From NCBI GenBank assembly GCA_023229065.1, contig JALNZZ010000148.1, forward strand, positions 1 through 5,055: a stretch of DNA of 5,055 bases, in the 5' to 3' direction. Positions 1 to 5,055 of this stretch are shown in pieces. The number at the start of each line of letters is the position of its first letter. Positions within the stretch are counted from its first letter, which is position 1. The notes under the pieces are model-generated. The model worked only from the letters and a program-made list of their open reading frames with translations, was not told the DNA's origin and made no database searches. Made by a program: the position numbers and the translations under genes. The stretch comes from Porticoccaceae bacterium (GTDB lineage: Bacteria > Pseudomonadota > Gammaproteobacteria > Pseudomonadales > Porticoccaceae).

Positions 1-2308
1 AGCGCACGTAGATTTGCTGCAGGTCATCGGGAGAACGGAAGTCGGCGCTCACTCCTTCAAGAATGACATCGTACTCCTCGCCCCGCTCAATAAAAGTGGT
101 GACCTGGCGCGAACCGAGCATGGTTTCAAGAGTTCGCCCGATATTGGCAACAGACACTCCCAAGTCAGCCGCTCGCTGCTGATCCACCACCACACCCAAT
201 TGTTGAGCATTGACGGCAAAGTCGATATCGACGTTGCGCACCACCGGATGATCCTGGAAATAGTTGAGAATGATATCCCGCCACTCAGCCAGCTCTTCGT
301 AGGTATCTGCGCCGATTACGGCCTGAACCGGCTGGCCGAAAGCACCGGGGCTGAGCCCGGTCGGAGCGGCAATAAAGATGCGACCATCGGTAACCCCCTC
401 CATTAGCTCGTAGAGCCGGGTGCGAACTTCAGCCGCAGACAGGTTACGCTCTTCCCACGGCAGCAGGCCGATCATAAACATCGCTGTGCTGATACCGCCA
501 CCGCCAAAGGAAGGGGCTCGCAGCAGCACCCGTTCCAGCCCCAGCTCGTCGAAATGGGCGAGAATAATGTCCTCGATCTCGGTAGCCATTTTGCGTGTAT
601 GGTCAAAGCTTGACCCTTCCGGACCTCGATACTGGAGAAACAGACGGCCGCTGTCTTCTTCAGGGGCAAACTCACCGGGAATTCTGTCCAGCAAGATGGC
701 GATAGCCAAGGTGGACACCGCGAAAATCAGCGCCAGCGGCAAGAGAGACTTGCCCTCGGCGCGCAGGGCGCGGTCATACCCCTGCTCCAGTTTCTCCAGG
801 GGAGCGTCGAGGAACTTCTGCTTTTTCAGATCGTTTTTCAGGATCAGTGAACACAACACCGGTGACAGGGTGAGGGCGACAAAGCTGGAAACCGCCACGG
901 CCGCCGAGATAGTAAGGGCAAACTCGGTGAACAGCCGCCCGATATTACCCTGCAAAAATACCAGGGGCACAAACACCGCAATCAATACCAGGGTAGTGGC
1001 AATCACCGCGAAGCCCACTTGGCGGGCACCTCGGTAAGCCGCCAGCATGGGAGGCTCACCCGCTTCGACCCGCCGGTAGATGTTTTCCAACAGCACAATG
1101 GTGTCGTCCACCACCAGCCCGATGGCCAGCACCAATGCCAGCAAGGTAAGAATATTGATGGAAAAGCCCATGGCGTAGACAAAAATGAACGACCCCATCA
1201 ACGAGATCGGCACTGTCAGCGCAGGAATCAGGGTCGCTCGCGCATTGCCCAAAAACAGATAAATCACCAGCACTACCATGACCATGGCAAGGCCCAGGGT
1301 CTTGTACACCTCACTGATGGCACTGGCAATAAAAATAGAGGAGTCATTGCTGGCCTGGATGGTGATCCCTTCGGGCAGCGTACTATTGATCTGCTCCACC
1401 TGCTCCCGCACCCGCTCAGCCACTTCCAGAGTGTTGGCCTGCGACTGACGCACAATGCCGAGGCCCACCATATTGACCCCTTCGCGCCGGAACATCCCCT
1501 CATGATCGGCCGCCGCCAGAGAAATGTCCGCCACTTCCCCCAGGCGCACAAGATGGCCGTCATCGCCGCGCCGGATGACCAGCTGGGCAAAGTCCTCGGG
1601 CGTCTGATAAACACGGCTGATACGGGCGGAAAAATCCCGGGCGCTTGAGCGAATACGTCCGGCAGGCAACTCAACGTTCTCCGCGCGCAGGGCATCCTCG
1701 ACATCATTGGCAGTAATCTGCCTTGCCGCCAGCTTGGCGCGGTCGAGATAGATGCGCATGGACGCTTCGCGCTCTCCCCCCACATTGATCATGGCGACAC
1801 CGTCAATAATGGCCAAGCGGTCCACTACTACGCGGCGGGCGAAATCCGACAGTTCCATTTCGTTGAGGGTTTCGCTGGTGAGGTTGAACCACATCATCGG
1901 GCTGGCATCAGCATCGGCTTTTTGCACCCGCGGCGGATCAATCTCGCTGGGCAGCCGCGGCAGCACGCGCCCGATGGCTTGCTGGACGTCATTGACCGCC
2001 GCATCCACGTTGCGGTCTACCTCAAACTCGATGGAGATGCGCGCCGAGCCATCGCGGCTGCGGGAATCGATAAAACGAATGGCTTCGATGCCGTTGAGCT
2101 GATCCTCGAGGATACGGGTCACCTTGGTGTCGACAATTTCCGCCGATGCCCCAGGGTAAGTCACATTGATGCTGACGACTGGCGGGTCAACATCCGGGTA
2201 CATCCGCAACGGCAGCAAGGAAAAGGCCATCAATCCGAAAACCACCAGCAGGGCGTTGGCAACCAACGCCACGGTCGGTCGCTTGACGGAAAAGTCGGAC
2301 AACAACAT
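1..2308 (-). CDS. RND efflux permease (AcrB/HAE1-like), N-terminal 769 residues (3' end beyond window)
   Basis: Inner-membrane, proton-driven exporter that works as a trimer with the adaptor encoded just upstream. The frame runs without a stop from the ATG at 2308 to the window edge, giving 769 whole codons of an expected ~1,020-1,050. Layout: TM1 (~10-33), first periplasmic loop (~34-335, with YPGASAE near 51), TM2-TM6 (~336-489), a cytoplasmic linker, TM7 (~521-539) and part of the second periplasmic loop. TM4 carries the proton-relay pair Asp401-Asp402 in GLVVDDTIVLLEN, matching AcrB Asp407/Asp408, so it should be active. Typical family segments include GNIGRLFTEFA (454-464) and LSPVLCSLIL (481-490). 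The Asp pair and the HlyD-type partner favour the drug-exporting HAE1 group over heavy-metal pumps. No outer-membrane channel gene is visible; it may follow downstream, or the pump may borrow a TolC/OprM-type channel encoded elsewhere. Substrates cannot be inferred. Confidence 0.96.
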   Translation of the reverse strand, partial: MLLSDFSVKRPTVALVANALLVVFGLMAFSLLPLRMYPDVDPPVVSINVTYPGASAEIVDTKVTRILEDQLNGIEAIRFIDSRSRDGSARISIEFEVDRNVDAAVNDVQQAIGRVLPRLPSEIDPPRVQKADADASPMMWFNLTSETLNEMELSDFARRVVVDRLAIIDGVAMINVGGEREASMRIYLDRAKLAARQITANDVEDALRAENVELPAGRIRSSARDFSARISRVYQTPEDFAQLVIRRGDDGHLVRLGEVADISLAAADHEGMFRREGVNMVGLGIVRQSQANTLEVAERVREQVEQINSTLPEGITIQASNDSSIFIASAISEVYKTLGLAMVMVVLVIYLFLGNARATLIPALTVPISLMGSFIFVYAMGFSINILTLLALVLAIGLVVDDTIVLLENIYRRVEAGEPPMLAAYRGARQVGFAVIATTLVLIAVFVPLVFLQGNIGRLFTEFALTISAAVAVSSFVALTLSPVLCSLILKNDLKKQKFLDAPLEKLEQGYDRALRAEGKSLLPLALIFAVSTLAIAILLDRIPGEFAPEEDSGRLFLQYRGPEGSSFDHTRKMATEIEDIILAHFDELGLERVLLRAPSFGGGGISTAMFMIGLLPWEERNLSAAEVRTRLYELMEGVTDGRIFIAAPTGLSPGAFGQPVQAVIGADTYEELAEWRDIILNYFQDHPVVRNVDIDFAVNAQQLGVVVDQQRAADLGVSVANIGRTLETMLGSRQVTTFIERGEEYDVILEGVSADFRSPDDLQQIYVR

Positions 2309-2313
2309 GTTTG

Positions 2314-3369
2314 TCAGACCTCCGTCGCCAGGCTGACCTGACTGCCGTCGCGAACTTTTTGGCTGCCTTCGATAATTACCTGTTCGCCTGCTGTCAGCCC
2401 GGCGATGATCTCGACCCTGCCCTCGAGGCGCAGCCCGACCTCGACAGTGCGGCGCGCCACCCGATTCTGCTCATCCACCACAAAGACATAGCGCTGCGAC
2501 CCTTCCTGAATCAGCGCCTGCTCCGGCACCTGCAGGGCCTGGCGCGGCGAGCTGGCAAGGCGGATAGACAACAGCATTCCCGGGCGCAGCAACAGCTCGG
2601 CATTGTCCATTTCAGCATGGACAAAAACCGCCCGTGTGGCCGGATCGACCCGCGAGCCCAAGGTGGCCACCTTGCCCCTGAAAACCTTTCCCGGCCATGC
2701 TACGGAAGTGGCGGCAATCGTCTGGCCCGGCGCGAGCTGACTGAGCCAGCGCTCAGGTACAGAGAAGTCAACTTTGACAGTGGCAATGGCATCGAGGGTG
2801 GTGATGGGCGTGCCGGGGGATACCAAAGCGCCGAGGCTCACCTGGCGCACTCCCAACTGGCCGGAGAAAGGGGCCCGAATGACGAAATCGGCAAGCTCCG
2901 CCTCAGCGGCAGCAACCCGTGCCGCACTCGCAGCTACCTTGGCCTGCTGCTCTTCCAGCATGGTGCGGGACACGGCGCGGGTGCGATCGAGGGTCTGGTA
3001 GTGATCGAGCAGCCGCTGATCTTCTTGCAGTACGACCTGCGCTTCGCGCAGGGCCGCCCGCTCTCGAGCGGCATCCAGCTCAACCAGCACAGCGCCTTCT
3101 TCAACCCTGCTGTTGTCGCTGAAGTGGAGCTTCTCTACTCGCCCCATAACCCGCGCCGCAACTTCCACCGCTTCCATTGCCCGCACCGTGCCAAGCGCTT
3201 CCAGGGACTCGACAATGGGCGCCATAGCCACCGCATCGGTGCGCACCAACGGCGCTGCAAAAGTGGTGGTTTGGGTCGGCCCGGTGGAAGACGCGTACCA
3301 GAAATACAGCGCGGCGCCAGCAGCGAGCAAGATAACAGCAAGCAGTTTTTTCAAACGCTTCAGCTCCAT
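2314..3369 (-). CDS. RND efflux membrane fusion protein (HlyD/AcrA-type periplasmic adaptor)
   Basis: Periplasmic adaptor that links an RND permease to an outer-membrane channel in a drug-exporting tripartite pump. It has 351 residues, within the family's usual range. A basic start and hydrophobic segment at ~8-25 form an uncleaved anchor or signal; no lipobox Cys is seen, so it is probably not a lipoprotein. Order of parts: first lipoyl half (~72-99), alpha-helical hairpin (~100-160), second lipoyl half (~162-192, with RAPFSG), beta-barrel (~198-272, with GSRVDPATR and LRPGM) and membrane-proximal domain (~275-345). The hairpin tip carries L127-x6-S134 of the AcrA-type Arg-x3-Leu-x6-Ser docking motif, but the Arg position is His123. 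The ATG at 3369 is forced as the earliest start by an in-frame TAG two codons upstream. It has no Shine-Dalgarno sequence, only a pyrimidine-rich stretch (CCCCTTCCTCT). It precedes the permease by 5 bp. The family is certain; the exact subfamily and substrates cannot be told. Confidence 0.95.
   Translation of the reverse strand: MELKRLKKLLAVILLAAGAALYFWYASSTGPTQTTTFAAPLVRTDAVAMAPIVESLEALGTVRAMEAVEVAARVMGRVEKLHFSDNSRVEEGAVLVELDAARERAALREAQVVLQEDQRLLDHYQTLDRTRAVSRTMLEEQQAKVAASAARVAAAEAELADFVIRAPFSGQLGVRQVSLGALVSPGTPITTLDAIATVKVDFSVPERWLSQLAPGQTIAATSVAWPGKVFRGKVATLGSRVDPATRAVFVHAEMDNAELLLRPGMLLSIRLASSPRQALQVPEQALIQEGSQRYVFVVDEQNRVARRTVEVGLRLEGRVEIIAGLTAGEQVIIEGSQKVRDGSQVSLATEV
2318..2323 (-). 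promoter_or_regulatory. Strong ribosome-binding site of the RND permease
   Basis: GGAGGT on the minus strand sits in the last codons of the adaptor gene, 9 nt before the permease ATG at 2308. This is a near-ideal Shine-Dalgarno sequence, in contrast to the adaptor gene, which has none. It fixes the permease start. Confidence 0.8.
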
Positions 3370-3387
3370 CTGCTAGAGGAAGGGGCA

Positions 3388-3420
3388 CCAGCCACCACTG
3401 CTGGCCCGCAGCGACGCGGG
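3388..3420 (-). other. Two adjacent hairpins in the predicted efflux mRNA leader
   Basis: On the minus strand, CCCGC-6 nt-GCGGG (3420-3405) is followed directly by CCAGC-7 nt-GCTGG (3404-3388). Each has a perfect 5-bp, GC-rich stem, and they abut with no unpaired base between them. They lie between the predicted transcription start and the adaptor ATG. No T-run follows, so they do not look like terminators. They may affect mRNA stability or translation initiation, or may be chance structure in GC-rich DNA. Confidence 0.35.
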
Positions 3421-3433
3421 GCTGGTCAAGAGT

Positions 3434-3450
3434 CTGTGTATTGTACACAG
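3434..3450. promoter_or_regulatory. Perfect 17-bp palindrome over the -10: candidate repressor operator
   Basis: CTGTGTA, then TTG, then TACACAG forms a perfect inverted repeat with 7-bp arms and a 3-bp centre. It covers the whole predicted -10 hexamer and runs 5 bp into the spacer, so a bound protein would block RNA polymerase. RND pumps are commonly controlled by local TetR-, MarR- or LysR-family regulators, but no regulator gene is in this window and I do not recognise the site as a known regulator's consensus. Confidence 0.5.
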
Positions 3451-3467
3451 CGTCCGGGCAGAGCCAA
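3440..3467 (-). promoter_or_regulatory. Predicted sigma70-type promoter of the efflux operon
   Basis: On the minus strand, TTGGCT (3467-3462, 4 of 6 matches to the -35 consensus) is followed after 16 bp by TACAAT (3445-3440, 5 of 6 matches to the -10 consensus). Transcription would start near 3433, giving a leader of roughly 60-65 nt before the adaptor ATG at 3369. It lies just beyond the trpA terminator, as expected for an independent unit. The prediction rests on consensus matching only. Confidence 0.5.
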
Positions 3468-3483
3468 CGTTTACACTGGCCTC

Positions 3484-3514
3484 AAAAAAACCAGAGCGCC
3501 GATTTTACGTCGCT
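3484..3514 (-). terminator. Probable intrinsic terminator of trpBA
   Basis: Beginning 20 nt after the trpA stop, the minus strand reads a 7-position stem (AGCGACG, 3514-3508), a 6-nt loop (TAAAAT) and the returning arm (CGGCGCT, 3501-3495). The stem has one A-G mismatch at its fifth position. After CTGG comes an uninterrupted run of seven T (3490-3484). The short, mismatched stem and the 4-nt offset before the T-run make it a moderate rather than strong terminator, so some read-through into the pump operon is possible. Confidence 0.55.
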
Positions 3515-3534
3515 TTTACACATCTGTTTGGGAG

Positions 3535-4302
3535 TCAGATCCCGAGATCGCGAAAGAAACTCCGCAACCCCTCGACACCGCCCTCTTCCCAGGCGCGCAG
3601 CGCTGCAGTACCAATGATGACCATATCGGCACGACCGCGCAGAAAGTCGATATCCTGCCTGGTGCTGACACCAAAGCCGACACCGATAGGCAGATTGGTA
3701 TGGCGGCGACAGCGGGCCAGAAACTGGTCGAGATCATCGCCCATATCCGTCTTGCTACCGGTAACCCCTTTGCGCGCCACGGCGTAGATCATGCCACGAG
3801 CGGCAGCTCCGAGTTTTTCCAGGCTGCGGTCAGTGCTGGTAGGTGTCATCAGCAACACGGGGTCGAGGCCGTATTGCGCCGACAGGCTATGCAGTTCGCG
3901 GGCCTCATCCACCGGCAGATCCGGGAGGATGTAGCCACAGCCACCCGCTTCGCGCAGGCGGGTGAGAAACGTTTCGGCACCCATTTTGAATGCGGTGTTG
4001 TAATAGCCCATCATCAACACCTTGAAGGGGAAGTGGTCAGCCACTTTCTTCATGAAAGCAAAACAATCGGCCGGGGTCACACCCCGCTTCAGGGCCAGCT
4101 CATTGGCGCGTACAAACATCGGGCCGTCGGCGCTGGGTTCGGAAAACGGAAACTGCAGTTCGACGATATCGACGCCAAACTCTGCCATCACTTCCAGCTC
4201 TGCCCAGTTGTCCTCAAACGAGGGGTAGCCGCATACCACATGGGTCATAACCAGCAGATCTTTGTGTGCTTTGCGCTCGCGCAGATAATCTTCCAGGCCC
4301 AC
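3535..4302 (-). CDS. trpA: Tryptophan synthase alpha subunit (divergent)
   Basis: Cleaves indole-3-glycerol phosphate to indole and glyceraldehyde-3-phosphate and passes indole through a tunnel to TrpB. It is a 255-residue TIM barrel, slightly shorter than the 268-residue enteric enzyme. Catalytic Glu48 (enteric Glu49) and Asp59 (Asp60) are present, as are Tyr100 and Asn102, Asp128 in the PDLPVDE segment, the mobile loop ARKGVTG at 176-182 (Thr181 matches Thr183) and the phosphate-binding GFG at 209-211. Divergent points are ELQFPFSEPSADGP where ELG(I/V)PFSDPxADGP is typical, CGYP near the N-terminus where (T/L)GDP is common, and GT at 231-232 where GS is usual. The GTG start at 4302 is chosen because GGAG lies 8 nt upstream, it follows the trpB stop by only 3 bp, and the next in-frame Met (residue 19) would delete the first barrel strand. 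Sequence alone suggests an active enzyme, but its divergence leaves open a paralogous or accessory trpBA pair. Confidence 0.95.
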   Translation of the reverse strand: MGLEDYLRERKAHKDLLVMTHVVCGYPSFEDNWAELEVMAEFGVDIVELQFPFSEPSADGPMFVRANELALKRGVTPADCFAFMKKVADHFPFKVLMMGYYNTAFKMGAETFLTRLREAGGCGYILPDLPVDEARELHSLSAQYGLDPVLLMTPTSTDRSLEKLGAAARGMIYAVARKGVTGSKTDMGDDLDQFLARCRRHTNLPIGVGFGVSTRQDIDFLRGRADMVIIGTAALRAWEEGGVEGLRSFFRDLGI

Positions 4303-4305
4303 TGT

Positions 4306-5055
4306 TTACGCTCCGTATTCCGCTGCTTTATCGCCGATGAACTCTTTCCAGCGGCGATCGTCGAGAGCATCGGCAATGGTAAAGATATCCTTGTCGCCAC
4401 GCCCTGACTGATTGATGAGAATCACTTCGTCCTTACCCATTGTCGGCGCTTCAGCGATGGCCCTGGCAAAAGCGTGGGTACTTTCCAGCGCCGGGATCAG
4501 CCCCTCGCTGCGCATCACCAGCTTGAGTGCTTCGCGCACTTCCTCGTCCGTGGACGCGGTGAAGCGCACCTTGTCGTTTTCCCACAGGTGCACCAGGATC
4601 GGATTGACACCGATATAGTCGAGGCCAGCGGCAATGGAGTGGGTTTCCACCATATTGCCGTTCTCGTCCTGAAGAAAATAGGTTTTCATGCCCTGCGCCA
4701 CGCCCACGGACGCCTCGGGGTAAGCCAGTCGTGACGCGTGCCGACCGCTCTCTGGACCGTGGCCGCCAGCCTCGCAGGCCACCAGTTCCACAGCACCGTC
4801 ATCGAGAAAACCCTGAAAGATACCGATGGCGTTGGAGCCACCACCGACACAGGCATAGACGCGGTCGGGCAAGCGACCGGCGACCTTCACAATCTGCTCC
4901 CGGGCCTCAAGGCCGATGATCGATTGGAAATAGCTCACCAGCTCTGGAAAGGGGTGAGGTCCACAGGCCGTGCCCAGCACATAGTGGGTGGTGGTCATAT
5001 TGGTCACCCAGTCCCGCAGCGCCTCATTGATGGCGTCCTTGAGGGTCTTCTGACC
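4306..5055 (-). CDS. trpB: Tryptophan synthase beta subunit, C-terminal part (5' end beyond window)
   Basis: PLP enzyme that condenses indole with L-serine to give L-tryptophan; cytosolic, working as an alpha2-beta2 complex with TrpA. The frame is open from the window edge to a TAA at 4308-4306 and gives 249 residues. By motif alignment these match about residue 162 onward of the ~397-residue Salmonella protein, so the N-terminal ~160 residues, including the PLP-binding lysine, are missing. Visible motifs are TLKDA near the start (its Lys matches beta-Lys167), LGTACGPHPFP, the PLP-phosphate loop GGGSNA at fragment residues 71-76, AGLD with the Asp matching beta-Asp305, EGLIPALES with the Glu matching beta-Glu350, and SGRGDKD. 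Oddities: CEAGGHG where EPGGHG is usual, NQSGRGDKD where N-(L/V)-SGRGDKD is usual, a ~2-residue insertion before the GMK motif, and a charged C-terminal tail after the usual end. It lies 3 bp upstream of trpA, so the two are cotranscribed. The family call is very secure. Confidence 0.97.
   Translation of the reverse strand, partial: GQKTLKDAINEALRDWVTNMTTTHYVLGTACGPHPFPELVSYFQSIIGLEAREQIVKVAGRLPDRVYACVGGGSNAIGIFQGFLDDGAVELVACEAGGHGPESGRHASRLAYPEASVGVAQGMKTYFLQDENGNMVETHSIAAGLDYIGVNPILVHLWENDKVRFTASTDEEVREALKLVMRSEGLIPALESTHAFARAIAEAPTMGKDEVILINQSGRGDKDIFTIADALDDRRWKEFIGDKAAEYGA
4311..4314 (-). promoter_or_regulatory. Ribosome-binding site that fixes the trpA GTG start
   Basis: GGAG on the minus strand lies inside the last codons of trpB, 8 nt before the GTG at 4302. 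It supports GTG over a downstream ATG. Together with the 3-bp gap after the trpB stop, it suggests translational coupling, which would help keep the two subunits at equal stoichiometry (inference). Confidence 0.7.

Noticed and set aside
472..1785. Minus-strand short frames within the permease (472-675 and 1273-1785), which might suggest a frameshifted permease
   Set aside because: Reading the ATG at 2308 in its own frame gives 769 continuous codons with all expected RND landmarks; these frames are out of register with it.
14..2341. Several plus-strand open frames (14-406, 420-1037, 1019-1648, 1752-2102, 1922-2341)
   Set aside because: All are antisense to the uninterrupted RND permease frame and none has recognisable motifs.
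3101..3448. Possible leader peptide or alternative adaptor start from a GTG at 3448 on the minus strand
   Set aside because: It is out of frame with the adaptor, begins upstream of the predicted transcription start inside the -10/palindrome region, has no ribosome-binding site and shows no conserved features.
3502..3507. TAAAAT on the minus strand as an alternative -10 hexamer
   Set aside because: It forms the loop of the probable terminator, and no acceptable -35 element lies 16-18 bp upstream.
2311..4407. A 698-codon plus-strand open frame
   Set aside because: It lies antisense to the complete adaptor and trpA genes. Its translation is rich in His, Gln, Arg and Gly with no recognisable domain, as expected for a shadow of GC-biased codons.
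1..5055. Mobile elements, CRISPR arrays, tRNA/rRNA genes or tandem repeats
   Set aside because: None was seen. Coding is continuous apart from the 165-bp gap, with no repeated units, transposase-like proteins or terminal inverted repeats.

Overview
The window is a compact, fully coding stretch of a moderately GC-rich bacterial chromosome. All four real genes lie on the minus strand, so the reading order runs from position 5055 down to position 1. The TrpB and TrpA sequences and the tripartite-type RND efflux genes point to a Gram-negative proteobacterium, most likely a gammaproteobacterium. That placement is inferred from protein character only; no rRNA or other marker is present.

Region 1 (5055-3535) holds the end of a tryptophan operon: the C-terminal 249 residues of tryptophan synthase beta (trpB), then a complete alpha subunit (trpA). 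They are separated by 3 bp, and trpA uses a GTG start with a GGAG ribosome-binding site inside the end of trpB. The catalytic and interface motifs of both subunits are recognisable. TrpA is nevertheless divergent at positions that are normally near-invariant, and TrpB has a few matching oddities.

Region 2 (3534-3370) is the only real intergenic gap, at 165 bp. In reading order it holds a probable intrinsic terminator for trpBA, a sigma70-like promoter for the pump genes, a perfect 7-3-7 palindrome over the promoter -10 that looks like a repressor operator, and two back-to-back short hairpins in the predicted leader. The pump's first gene has no clear Shine-Dalgarno sequence.

Region 3 (3369-1) is a two-gene RND efflux operon. 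It encodes a 351-residue membrane fusion (periplasmic adaptor) protein and, 5 bp further on, an inner-membrane RND permease that is cut by the window edge after 769 residues. The adaptor and the permease trimer would form the inner part of a drug/proton antiporter. Any outer-membrane channel gene or regulator lies outside the window or elsewhere in the genome.

No mobile element, CRISPR array, RNA gene or unknown gene family was found. I see no clearly undescribed system. The points most worth a second look are the operator and leader architecture of the pump operon, the divergent TrpA-TrpB interface, and a substitution in the adaptor's channel-docking motif.
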